A DNA stretch of 64,000 nt from positions 124,001 to 188,000 of the forward strand of contig CAVPOO010000013.1 of assembly GCA_963707015.1 (NCBI GenBank). The letters are read 5' to 3'. The DNA comes from CAVPOO01 sp963707015 (GTDB lineage Bacteria > Pseudomonadota > Gammaproteobacteria > Thiohalobacterales > Thiohalobacteraceae). The notes under the pieces are model-generated. The model ran no database searches. It saw only the letters and a list, made by a program, of their open reading frames with translations, and was not told the DNA's origin. The position numbers were made by a program, and so were the translations under genes. Every line of letters begins with the position of its first letter. The stretch's first letter is position 1. This document shows, one piece after another, positions 18,261 through 26,055 of the stretch.

Positions 18261-18345
18261 TTACCGTCGTCTGACGGTAATCGGCTGAATGGCCGATCGA
18301 TCCGGCTTTTAGACGTAACCGGAGGCCACCGGTTTTGGCCGGTGG
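18261..18345. repeat. Cluster of three perfect hairpins
   Basis: TTACCGTC/GACGGTAA (18261-18280), ATCGGC/GCCGAT (18279-18296) and CCACCGG/CCGGTGG (18326-18345) follow each other just after the pilV-like gene of set B (on its transcribed strand). None has a T tract on either strand. With the adjoining IS30 fragment they may be part of a decayed mobile element or an mRNA 3' structure. Confidence 0.6.
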
Positions 18346-18350
18346 AGTGT

Positions 18351-18794
18351 TCACTGGCTTGGGCGTGGCCTCGGCAGCAGCAGCCGGCCTCCCTGAACAG
18401 GCTCTGGGTCTGCGAGCAGGGTGGCGAGTTGGATTTGGTGGGGACCTGATCTGTCCGTCCAGTGTACCCGGACGACTGTCTGTGCGTAAGTCATCCCGGG
18501 AGTCGGCATGACCTGCCATTCGATGAGATAGACTTGATGGCTGCCGGCCTGGCTTCTTGTCCCTGACACAGCAAGGAGCCCCGGACTGCGTTGGACGGAC
18601 AAGAACCGCAAATATTCGATTTGTTGGCGGGCAATTGCCGTCGCCTCGCCGCGAGCCTTGGCCTGCCTGCTGCCGATCAGCAGCTCCGCTTGTAGCCGCG
18701 CCACAGCGGCGAGACCCACGCCCAGAACGAGCAGGGCTACAAGGGCTTCAATCAATGTGAACCCCGACATGCGAACATTTGGCAGACCGTGCAC
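18351..18794 (-). CDS. PilV-like minor pilin (set B)
   Basis: A 147-aa prepilin: leader MHGLPNVRMSG then FTLIEALVALLVLGVGLAAVARLQAEL, the PilV pattern. A shorter start MSG at 18770 is possible, but the longer one supplies the basic leader. It begins six bases after the pilX-like gene, so it is in the same transcript. It is clearly related to the broken remnant at 17568-17865, suggesting a local duplication of pilV before the IS30 event. Confidence 0.85.
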   Translation of the reverse strand: MHGLPNVRMSGFTLIEALVALLVLGVGLAAVARLQAELLIGSRQAKARGEATAIARQQIEYLRFLSVQRSPGLLAVSGTRSQAGSHQVYLIEWQVMPTPGMTYAQTVVRVHWTDRSGPHQIQLATLLADPEPVQGGRLLLPRPRPSQ

Positions 18795-18800
18795 GGCCCG

Positions 18801-19886
18801 CTAAAAGTCCTTCCAGGTGCCTGGCACCATCGGTGCGCCAATCAGTGGCAGCAACAGTTCCTCGTGGTTTCTGGATGCCACACTGATATGGGCGAGGCGC
18901 AGCTCCGGGCTGAGTTGGCCCAGGGTCCCCTCTATTACGAGACTTCCATAGATACGGGCGCTACCCCAATCGGCTGTGCCCTCGCAGCCGCCTTCGACAA
19001 ACACGACACCATAGATGAGGGTGCCAGCCCCCAGTCGCGGGCAGTCCATGTGTGCCGGTACAACCAGCACCACCGGGTTATCTGGGCTGCCAAGACTTCG
19101 GGTCCAGGTTCGGCCAACCAGATCCGTCGTGGTAGCCCACCAATAGCTTCGCTGCGTGGTTGGCAAATTTGCCGCCTGTTCAGCATCTGCCAAGGCTTTC
19201 ATCTCCGATTTGCTGATGCGGAAGACATACTCCCAAGCCTGTCCGGGCAAAAAAGCCTGGGTCTGAGCATCGCCACCATGCAGATCCAGCGCATCGAGGT
19301 TGAGACAGCCGCCGTTTCCGGGACTGGCAATTGCCACGGCAGCATCTGGAGAATCCGCGTGACGGGGGTAAATGTCCGGTGTGCCCGTAACTACCGGGAT
19401 GCAGCCGTCAATCACGAGCGGGGGTGACGCTTCGCCCGTCTGTGACAAGACAGTTTGTGGGCGCACATAGGCCTCGGTTGAGGCGACCAGTCCGGGTTCA
19501 CTTCTTGCCCGAGCATCCGCACGAATCTTCACATAGTAGGGCTGCAATGCAGTCCTTTGAAAGGTGATGTCGATCACAAAGGTATCGCCATGGTTGCCCT
19601 GTATTCCGGGCGCATCGGAGTCAGGGACGGAGCTCTGTGTAGCTGTTCCTGTATCACGCCAGCGGGCGCGATAACGGCTGAGCCATGCGCGCCCGAACGC
19701 CAGCCCAGCCTCAGCAGCCTGTGCAGCTTCGCTGGCACGAAGTTGATTATTAGTGATGCGTTGTTCCATCATCTCGCTGTGGGCGAACGCAATGCTCAGC
19801 AGCGTGATCGCAGTCAGCAGTGTGAGACTTACCGTGAGCGTTGCGACCCCCTGCTGGCTGCCGGTCGGATTTGTCGGTTGGGTCAT
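18801..19886 (-). CDS. PilX-like minor pilin (set B)
   Basis: A 361-aa protein. ATG 19886 overlaps the stop of the pilW-like gene (ATGA), so coupling decides the start; the frame is open much further upstream without prepilin features. N-terminus QQG|VATLTVSLTLLTAITLLSIAF followed by EMMEQRITNNQLRASEAAQAAEAGL is the PilX family pattern. It is nearly twice the length of set A PilX, with an added C-terminal domain rich in glycine and beta-type sequence. That extension may substitute for a tip function, as set B has no pilY1; this is inference. Confidence 0.85.
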   Translation of the reverse strand: MTQPTNPTGSQQGVATLTVSLTLLTAITLLSIAFAHSEMMEQRITNNQLRASEAAQAAEAGLAFGRAWLSRYRARWRDTGTATQSSVPDSDAPGIQGNHGDTFVIDITFQRTALQPYYVKIRADARARSEPGLVASTEAYVRPQTVLSQTGEASPPLVIDGCIPVVTGTPDIYPRHADSPDAAVAIASPGNGGCLNLDALDLHGGDAQTQAFLPGQAWEYVFRISKSEMKALADAEQAANLPTTQRSYWWATTTDLVGRTWTRSLGSPDNPVVLVVPAHMDCPRLGAGTLIYGVVFVEGGCEGTADWGSARIYGSLVIEGTLGQLSPELRLAHISVASRNHEELLLPLIGAPMVPGTWKDF

Positions 19887-20626
19887 GGCAATCTGGTTCG
19901 CAGGTTTTGACGGATGAAGTAATGGTTTCTCACCTGCACTGACTCGGTGAGAATAGTTTTCATCTGGGGATCTTGCACAAGGCGTCCTGAGAGATGTATG
20001 TCTACCTTGCGTAGATACTGGGTCGGCACATCGCTTGCACAGGGCTCCGTTGCGTCGGAGAGGTTCCGGCAATCCTCCTGCAATACAAAGCGTAGTTCGG
20101 TGATCTCGACATCCGGCTCGGTAACCGATTGCCAGTATCCCCCAGTGCAATCGTAGGCGCGACCTCCACTGCGCATCTGGACAGTCCGGTTGCGTAAGCG
20201 AAAACCGAAACGCTCCTGGTTTTTGTCTGAGTAGTAAGGGCTGTTGGCGCCATTCGAACCAACACCGACCTGTTTGTCGCCATTCAGGTCGTAACTGAAA
20301 AGGATGCAAGAGTATCGTCCTTCCTTGGGGTGTTGTCCCACCCGCAGCGCGTTTTCAGGGAAAAAGAACGGATTGTCACCCATCGAGTCTACCCCGGGTT
20401 GCCCGGCCCAATAACCCGAGCGTCGGAGATCGCGCGTCATAAGATAGAGTGCCGCATTCAGTTCCTGATTCAGCCGCACGAGAGCAAGTCCCTTTGCATT
20501 GATTTGAACGGTGTTCGCGTAAATGGCGGTCACCCCTGACAGCACGATGAGCCCTACAGCACTTCCGATCATGAGTTCGATAAGGCTTGTTCCGTATTGC
20601 CGGCGAAGGCAGCTTGATTTCAGCAT
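19883..20626 (-). CDS. PilW-like minor pilin (set B)
   Basis: A 247-aa prepilin of the PilW family: leader ending YG then TSLIELMIGSAVGLIVLSGVTAIYA, followed by LNQELNAALYLMTRDLRRSGYWA, the family signature. It overlaps the fimT-like gene by seven bases upstream and the pilX-like gene by four bases downstream, so set B is a tightly coupled operon. Shorter than set A PilW by about 90 residues. Confidence 0.88.
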   Translation of the reverse strand: MLKSSCLRRQYGTSLIELMIGSAVGLIVLSGVTAIYANTVQINAKGLALVRLNQELNAALYLMTRDLRRSGYWAGQPGVDSMGDNPFFFPENALRVGQHPKEGRYSCILFSYDLNGDKQVGVGSNGANSPYYSDKNQERFGFRLRNRTVQMRSGGRAYDCTGGYWQSVTEPDVEITELRFVLQEDCRNLSDATEPCASDVPTQYLRKVDIHLSGRLVQDPQMKTILTESVQVRNHYFIRQNLRTRLP

Positions 20627-21183
20627 GGGAGGTATCCGCGGGGTGCCGGGACACTGGTAGGGGTACAGATACGGACACGCCCCAAGAGGCTTAGGCGCAC
20701 CTGCAAGGCTTGGCCCTGGACCGAGCGGAATCCAACGTGTCCAGCCTTCGCAGTGCCTCGGATACTGCTGAACTCGGTGTCTGGAGTTCCTGCAAAGCGG
20801 GCATCTAGCAGCATGATGCCCGGAAAATCGCTGCTGTAGCGAATCTTTTCTAGCGTGTCGCCGGCAGAGGAGACTCCGCAGCCATTGAAGTTGCGCCGGC
20901 CCGTTGGGTCGCAGTTACAGGGAGCACCGCGGCTCAGACCGTAGCACCACCGTGTTCCGCTTCCTCTAATACTCAAATGGACGTTGCCATCGGAGCTCGA
21001 TTTGATCGTCTCACTACGAGCGAACCGCAGGTCGGCTGCGAGGTGTTCGGCTGCGCTGCGCAGGCGATTCCCATCGAGGAACTGGCGCATTGCCGGTATC
21101 GCGATCGTAAGTAAAGCTGCCAGAACCGCAAGGGTTGTCAGCAGCTCGATCAGCGTAAAACCGGCCGGGTGTCGATCGTCCAT
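20620..21183 (-). CDS. FimT/GspH-family minor pilin (set B)
   Basis: A 187-aa prepilin: leader MDDRHPAG then FTLIELLTTLAVLAALLTIAIPAM, followed by NRLRSAAEHLAADLRFARSETIKSS, the GspH/FimT signature. Cysteine-rich middle (WCYG, CNCDP, CGVSS). It is first in set B and diverges from the pilE-like gene at 21406, so both promoters should lie in 21184-21405. FimT proteins of some species bind DNA for transformation; whether this one does is unknown. Confidence 0.88.
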   Translation of the reverse strand: MDDRHPAGFTLIELLTTLAVLAALLTIAIPAMRQFLDGNRLRSAAEHLAADLRFARSETIKSSSDGNVHLSIRGSGTRWCYGLSRGAPCNCDPTGRRNFNGCGVSSAGDTLEKIRYSSDFPGIMLLDARFAGTPDTEFSSIRGTAKAGHVGFRSVQGQALQVRLSLLGRVRICTPTSVPAPRGYLPC

Positions 21184-21369
21184 GATCCTTTATCCCGGTT
21201 GAGGTGGCTTCAGTAGGTGATTATAGTCGATGTTGCCGCTTATACTAGCCATGAAGGCTCAGGGGTTGTCAGCCGCGTCGTAGGGTCAGAGTGATTCCGG
21301 GCTGCCGAGAGCGATTAGACTCACAAGTGTTCCGCAAAAATTCGGTGTGACAACTGAAATAGCGTAACA

Positions 21370-21386
21370 GGAGACAGGATGTCTCC
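21370..21386 (+). promoter_or_regulatory. Leader hairpin upstream of pilE-like gene
   Basis: GGAGACA and TGTCTCC form a perfect 7-bp stem with a three-base loop about 20 bases before the ATG and just upstream of GAGGT. It could control mRNA stability or access to the ribosome binding site. Confidence 0.4.
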
Positions 21387-21405
21387 TTGATGAGGTAGTA
21401 ATAGA

Positions 21406-21813
21406 ATGCAAGGGATTGTCAGAGGTTTCTCATTAATCGAATTAGTTGTTGTATTGGGCATTATCGCGCTGCTTACCACCATTGCAGTTCCCTCCTACCA
21501 GCGGCACATGATGGCCGCGCGCCGCACCGACGCGGTCACGACGCTGCTTAGCATTCAGTCGCAAGAAGAAAAGTGGCGGGCGAGTGACCTCGACTATGCC
21601 ACACTCGGCGAGATTGGCTGGAACGGGAAGCTGTCCGGCGCTGGGCATTATCACTTGCGGATGGGCAGCCGAAGTGCTGTCAGTTTCAGGTTGGAGGCGA
21701 TACCGCGCGCCGATGGTCCGCAGGCCAAAGACCTGTGCGGGACCTTTGTCATGACCGAGGATGGTCCGGACTACCGCCAGCCTTACGCAGATCGCGCCTG
21801 CTGGCGTCGCTAA
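21406..21813 (+). CDS. PilE-like type IV pilin
   Basis: A 135-aa prepilin: leader MQGIVRG then FSLIELVVVLGIIALLTTIAVPSY, with Glu at +5. The body follows the PilE pattern (RRTDAVTTLLSIQSQEEKWR, PQAKDLCGTFVMTEDG, C-terminal DRACWRR), so a D-region disulfide is likely. It is a second PilE copy, on the opposite strand to set B, and may complete set B in the way PilE completes set A. Confidence 0.88.
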   Translation: MQGIVRGFSLIELVVVLGIIALLTTIAVPSYQRHMMAARRTDAVTTLLSIQSQEEKWRASDLDYATLGEIGWNGKLSGAGHYHLRMGSRSAVSFRLEAIPRADGPQAKDLCGTFVMTEDGPDYRQPYADRACWRR

Positions 21814-21823
21814 GAAGCAGGGT

Positions 21824-22870
21824 GGACTGCCTATTTGCTGGTGCCGCTATCAGCGGTATGCTGACGGCGCGAGAGCTCGCAGTTGACGGGCTCGATGTTG
21901 TTATTGGTCAGGGCCGCGGCGCTAGAGATCCGAGCTGGGCGCGGGTTGGCATACTTTCTCCGTTGTATCCTTGGCGCTAGCCCGATGCGGTTAGTCAACC
22001 GGCTCGGCGGGGCCAACGTTGTTACGCGCGGCTCGCGCAATCACCTCTGAAGGAAGACCGTATTGATGCGGCGACTATTGAGCGGTCTGTTGATACTCGA
22101 TACCGAGTAGGTCGACGCTGCTGGCGCCTGGGCGAGACGTTTGAATGTCGCCCGACAGCCGTCGATGGCCGGGCCTGTCGGGATTAAACCCAGTGCTCGG
22201 TCATCGTTCGCAGACGCTATGGTTTCCCGATATCGGTCTCTCCAAAATCCGCGATTGGTTATGGGGCTGCGCGGTGCCTTGAAACACAGGGAGTATCAGT
22301 ATCGTTGAACAATGTCGCATGATCGATATTCGTTGCGCGGAGGAGAAAGTGCGCGGCATGGGAACCTCACAAGGCGCAATGGCAGCGGGGTATGTGGTGG
22401 TGGCAGGTCGCGATTGGAGTCGTGGCCTGCTACAGAAAGCGGTCTTGATTTGCCGATTCAACCTGGGCGCGGTCAGATGATTCTCTTTCATGGGCGGCCG
22501 GCCCTCGTGGAACGCATTGTGCAAGCCGCACACCGTTACGTAATTCCACGCAAGCATGGCCCGGCACGAGACGGGAGTACCCTGGAACGCATCGGCTTTG
22601 ATAAGTCGACCAGCGCCGGGGCGCTCAAGTCACTCCGGGAGAGCGCATTGAGACTGATTCCGGTCTTGAGCCGCTGTGAAGTCGAGCACCATTGGACGCG
22701 GCCCGTCCTGCTCTTCCAGATGGCGTGCGCTAATTTGGCGATCACCCGAGTATTCACAAGCTTATTGTCAACGGGGACACTTCCTCTAATGGTGTGTCCT
22801 TCGGCCAGTGTCTCCACGTGCGGGCGCTGGCCTTGTCCCGGGGCGGATGCGGGTCGTGGACCCAGGCCCC
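21824..22870 (+). pseudogene. thiO: Decayed glycine oxidase gene (thiO)
   Basis: Fragments in three frames follow the ThiO order. First comes an FAD-binding N-terminus (GMLTARELAVDGLDVVIGQG, then WARVGILSPLYPWR, to 21980). The middle is strongly degenerate. Next is PIQPGRGQMILFHGRPALVERIV with HRYVIPRKHG and GFDKSTSAGALKSLRESALR (about 22450-22660), and finally DHPSIHKLIVNGD and GVSFGQ (about 22740-22820). Internal stops and frameshifts make it non-functional. ThiO oxidises glycine for the thiazole of thiamine. Confidence 0.85.
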
Positions 22871-22946
22871 TATATTGCCACGTTCATTTTGTGGGTTTAT
22901 GTCCTGGTCGTAGACTTCCGTTTGATCGCGGTTTTATACTTGAACG

Positions 22947-23387
22947 GTGAAAACGTTCCAATATAACGGGCGGTTAGAGGAAAGCGAGATTCTCGAGCTT
23001 CTGACGGCGTATGACGTTCAGCCGACGCAGCAGCGGATTGAAATCGCCAAAGTGTTGTTTGCGCGTGATCAACATCTTTCGGCGGACGAGGTTCTGGCCC
23101 GGGTCAATGCCGATGCCGCGCGTGTTTCCAAGGCAACCGTTTACAACACGCTTGGACTGTTTGCCCGTAGCGGGCTGGTTCGCGAGGTGATCGTGGATCG
23201 CAGCCGCGTCTTCTATGATCCCAACACCCGTCCGCATCACCATTTCTATAACGTGGATACCGGTACCCTGACTGATGTGGATGCCGACCAGGTCGTTCTC
23301 AACGAGCTGCCGGAACCGCCGCGGGGGACGATCCCCGATGGTGTCGACATAATCATCCGGGTTCGCAACAGTTCATCTGATCGGTAG
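22947..23387 (+). CDS. Fur-family transcriptional regulator (Irr/PerR-like)
   Basis: A 146-aa winged-helix metalloregulator. N-terminal DNA-binding part has VQPTQQRIEIAKVLF, HLSADEVL and SKATVYNTLGLFARSGLV; the dimer/metal part has the His-rich PHHHFYNVDTG. There are no C-terminal CxxC cysteines, which separates it from classical Fur and PerR with structural zinc and brings it near Irr-type regulators. The start is a GTG placed only seven bases after a TATACT box, so the mRNA may be nearly leaderless. Targets cannot be deduced. Confidence 0.88.
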   Translation: MKTFQYNGRLEESEILELLTAYDVQPTQQRIEIAKVLFARDQHLSADEVLARVNADAARVSKATVYNTLGLFARSGLVREVIVDRSRVFYDPNTRPHHHFYNVDTGTLTDVDADQVVLNELPEPPRGTIPDGVDIIIRVRNSSSDR

Positions 23388-23418
23388 TGAATCCCCTGAG
23401 GCGCTGGCCATTTATCAG

Positions 23419-23448
23419 TTGTACGGCCGACGATCCTTCTTTTATACT
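23419..23448 (+). promoter_or_regulatory. Promoter of tRNA-Thr
   Basis: TTGTAC (23419-23424), 18-base spacer, TATACT (23443-23448), then a GC-rich discriminator GCCGCCC before the tRNA. The GC-rich discriminator is typical of stringently controlled stable-RNA promoters. Confidence 0.7.
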
Positions 23449-23460
23449 GCCGCCCTTTCT

Positions 23461-23536
23461 GCCGGAATAGCTCAGTCGGTAGAGCAGCTCACTCGTAATG
23501 AGAAGGTCGGGGGTTCGATTCCTCTTTCCGGCACCA
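23461..23536 (+). tRNA. tRNA-Thr(CGT)
   Basis: A 76-nt cloverleaf: acceptor GCCGGAA pairs with TTCCGGC, discriminator A with encoded CCA end, D-arm AGCTCAGTCGGTAGAGC, and T-arm GGGGGTTCGATTCCTC. The anticodon is CGT at 23494-23496 in loop CTCGTAA, reading ACG. The closing G-A mismatch of the anticodon stem also occurs in E. coli tRNA-Thr(CGT). Confidence 0.96.
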
Positions 23537-23897
23537 GTTTCGTGGCAATCCGCTTCCCTGTTTGGCGACTTGGTTGCTCTTCCTCACAGACAATAAATTC
23601 CATCAGTAATTCAAGGTATTGCTAAGATCTGCCGCGAATTGGATTGGCGGAAAAACGCCGATGGTGGTATTGTTTTCACGCAAAGGTAGTATTATTACCT
23701 AGCAAATAGCCGGAAATGGTCTATTGTAATGGTAGAAAAAGAACAAGAATAATGATTAATAATAGGTGACTTCGTACTTTAGGGAGCCACACACAAGGTG
23801 AGAGGAGCAGCAAGCCAGATGCATGTCCGGGTTTGCTGTCGGATAGGAGTCCGAGAATAAAAATGCGTATTTACAGATACATGCGGAGAACTCGGCG
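23537..23897. other. AT-rich intergenic stretch
   Basis: About 360 bases between the tRNA and the PEP-CTERM-like gene, markedly more AT-rich than its surroundings (especially 23630-23770). I see no gene. A short stem TCGGA/TCCGA lies about 50 bases before the next start. It probably holds the promoter of the exported protein. Confidence 0.5.
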
Positions 23898-24623
23898 ATG
23901 CGTTTACCTCTCAAACCGCTGTGCGTGGCGGGCTTTGTGGCTGCACAGTTTTGCTCATCCTCACAAGCCGCAGTCCTCAATTTTGAAGGCTTTGGGGTCG
24001 GTCGGATAATCGATAATGAGTACACGGGCGTAAGCATAAGCGGCAAGAATCGGGGCGTCGGGCCCGATGCCGCCATTACCTTCGATACGGCTAATCCCAC
24101 CGGTGGCGGTTACGATCTGGGTGGCCCGTTCTCGAGTCCCCAGAACGCGGCATTGAGCGGGTCTTTTGATCCCGGCAATGTGCTTATCATTCAGAAACGG
24201 GACACCTGTAACTACGGCACAGGCTATTGTCGCAACCCGGACGATCAAGGGCGCGGTGGCGTGTTCGACTTCGAATTTGACAGTGCGGTAACGCTTGAGA
24301 GTATCGACTTCTTCGATATAGAGTTCGACGAAGACAACGCGAATCCGGATAGCGAGATTCACCTGTTTGATGCGAGCGGCACCGAGATCCACGCAGGTAC
24401 GTTTTTTGTTCCGTTTACCGGGGGCGACAATACCTGGAATCAGTTGGCGATCGGGGTTGCGGGTGTCAAACGAATGCAGATTGAACTGGCAGGTTCGGGT
24501 GCCATTGATAACATCGTATATGCATCGGATGCGCTGCTGGAGACTCCAGTTCCGGCCGCAGGACTGTTATTTCTCTCCGGTTTGATGGGGCTGGGTGTCT
24601 TGGCCAGAGCGAAGCGAACTTAG
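23898..24623 (+). CDS. Exported protein with VPxPA/PEP-CTERM-like sorting signal
   Basis: A 241-aa secreted protein with an N-terminal signal peptide (LKPLCVAGFVAAQFCSSSQA) and a C-terminal tripartite tail: the TPVPAAG motif, a hydrophobic span LLFLSGLMGLGVLA and the basic RAKRT end. That tail marks proteins sorted by exosortase/EpsH systems. The body is acidic, Gly/Asp-rich, with one disulfide candidate (CNYGTGYC); it looks like a beta-sandwich carbohydrate- or calcium-binding domain but I do not recognise a family. No exosortase gene is in the window. Confidence 0.75.
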   Translation: MRLPLKPLCVAGFVAAQFCSSSQAAVLNFEGFGVGRIIDNEYTGVSISGKNRGVGPDAAITFDTANPTGGGYDLGGPFSSPQNAALSGSFDPGNVLIIQKRDTCNYGTGYCRNPDDQGRGGVFDFEFDSAVTLESIDFFDIEFDEDNANPDSEIHLFDASGTEIHAGTFFVPFTGGDNTWNQLAIGVAGVKRMQIELAGSGAIDNIVYASDALLETPVPAAGLLFLSGLMGLGVLARAKRT

Positions 24624-25381
24624 GCCTCGCCTCCGGAGGAATGGTCGCCCACGAGGCCGTCAATGAGCAATTTCGCATGGTCGTGATGGCTGCCCTTCCA
24701 GTATATCTGTCCACAATCTCGGCATAACCGAAATCGGTCGAAGTAGCGTTTCGTCTTTGGCTCAAGCCGGTGTATGACCCGGGATTTCTCGACATCGTCC
24801 AGAATGCCGTTGCAGCGCGTGCAGCGGGTGAAGGGGGCGATCATGCCATTCAGATCGAAGCGTGACAGAACTTCTTTTGTCTGCAGGCGCGGGTCTGTTG
24901 CTCGGACGAAATAGCCTCGGGTGATGACCTTGTGTCGCAGCAGCGTGCGGTCGCGGGTCAGCAGTACCCGGTTCGTCGAACGGGAGATTCGCGCGAGTTC
25001 CCCATCCTGATAATCGTTGCGATACAGACAGTCAATGCCCAGCAGTCGCAGGTACCGCGCCAGACGCCCGAGATTGGTGTCGAGTACAAATTTCGGGTGA
25101 CGCAGGGGCTCTGGTCGCAAACGCAGGAGCGGACTGATGTCCAGGCTCTCGAACATGGGGTAGACGCTGATCCGGTCCCCGTCGCGGACAATGTAGGAAA
25201 AATCGACAGACTCACCGTTGGCCAGGATCAACTCCACCTCGGTGTGGGGTACCCCGAACGACTCAACCATGTCCTTTACCGAGGCACGACGGTCAAAGGT
25301 GTGGGCGAAAGCTGTCTTGCGCCGCTCGGGCACAAGAAAATCATTCAATTCCTCATAGAAGCGAAAGCTTGCCAGCGCCAT
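24620..25381 (-). CDS. Mut7-C RNase-domain protein with N-terminal ubiquitin-like domain
   Basis: A 253-aa protein with an N-terminal Mut7-C ubiquitin-like domain (about 1-85, ending DGDRISVYPMFES) and a C-terminal Mut7-C domain, a PIN-fold RNase with a zinc ribbon. Visible are the PIN-type acidic start KFVLDTNLGRLARYLRLLG, LLTRDR, and two CxxC pairs (CTRCNG and CRDCGQIYWKGSHH). It is probably a metal-dependent ribonuclease of unknown target. It converges with the PEP-CTERM-like gene, their ends overlapping by four bases, and lies after the small gene at 25394-25711. Confidence 0.88.
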   Translation of the reverse strand: MALASFRFYEELNDFLVPERRKTAFAHTFDRRASVKDMVESFGVPHTEVELILANGESVDFSYIVRDGDRISVYPMFESLDISPLLRLRPEPLRHPKFVLDTNLGRLARYLRLLGIDCLYRNDYQDGELARISRSTNRVLLTRDRTLLRHKVITRGYFVRATDPRLQTKEVLSRFDLNGMIAPFTRCTRCNGILDDVEKSRVIHRLEPKTKRYFDRFRLCRDCGQIYWKGSHHDHAKLLIDGLVGDHSSGGEA

Positions 25382-25393
25382 GCATTAACGTGT

Positions 25394-25711
25394 TCAGGCA
25401 GGGGTGTTCACCCCTTCGGGTTCGTGCCGGACTTCCGGCCCCATCTCCTCGAAGCTGAACAGGTGCCAGGCACGCTCACCATTGTAATCCAGGACCCTCA
25501 GGTCGTCGCTTTCGGAAAGGTCTTGTGAAACCACGTTGAAGTGACCGCCGTAACGTTCGCGGGCCAGGTCGTACGGGATCTCGAAGGCGAAAAACTTCTC
25601 GATGCCCTTTGCAGTCAGTTTCTCCAATAACGCTTCATCCTCGATAGAGGCATGCGAGGTCAGAATCATCAAGGGCCCACTGCCAGTAAACAAAAGAAAG
25701 ACTTTCACCAT
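25394..25711 (-). CDS. Conserved small protein of unknown function
   Basis: A 105-aa protein starting at ATG 25711 (MVKVFLLFTGSGPLMILTSH), no signal peptide or membrane span (the start is a core beta strand), acidic. Its pattern of short hydrophobic strands and helices suggests a small alpha/beta cytosolic fold. It lies 12 bases upstream of the Mut7-C gene and is likely co-transcribed with it. I recognise no enzyme motif. Confidence 0.7.
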   Translation of the reverse strand: MVKVFLLFTGSGPLMILTSHASIEDEALLEKLTAKGIEKFFAFEIPYDLARERYGGHFNVVSQDLSESDDLRVLDYNGERAWHLFSFEEMGPEVRHEPEGVNTPA

Positions 25712-26016
25712 GCTTCCCCTTCTTGCCACGTCCAACCCGTATAGAAATAGCAGATGTCCTGCGAAGTTGCGTGTCTGGCTAACAACTTGGCACCTTCGGA
25801 TAATCGCCTAATCGAACAGCGGGTGCAAGATTTGGCATGGATTCTCGATGCGGGTGTGCTGGCCTGCAAACAGGTTGACACTGCAACGGCGTGGCCTCTG
25901 GCGCCGCGATAAAGCAACAGCCTGCGCTGCAGCGACTGGGCACCAGCCTCCCGGCAACGATGAGGACCGGTAGTGGAAGGAGCTAAGTGTAACGGCGCTG
26001 ACACGCGCTCAAGCAT
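25705..26016 (-). CDS. Doubtful small reading frame upstream of 25394-25711
   Basis: 103 codons, ending in a TGA that overlaps the context of the next start (ATGGTGA), which would allow coupling. The product is basic with scattered cysteines (including CTRC) and no recognised domain, signal or helix pattern. Coding character is weak; it may instead be untranslated leader or the remains of a gene. Confidence 0.25.
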   Translation of the reverse strand: MLERVSAPLHLAPSTTGPHRCREAGAQSLQRRLLLYRGARGHAVAVSTCLQASTPASRIHAKSCTRCSIRRLSEGAKLLARHATSQDICYFYTGWTWQEGEAW

Positions 26017-26055
26017 CGCCTCGATGGCTTCCGCGCCCGGGGTGGGACGCCCCTT

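Noticed and set aside
18232..18519. Minus-strand frame reading through the three hairpins
   Set aside because: Amino-acid sequence reflects the inverted repeats and then overlaps pilV in another frame; no independent support.
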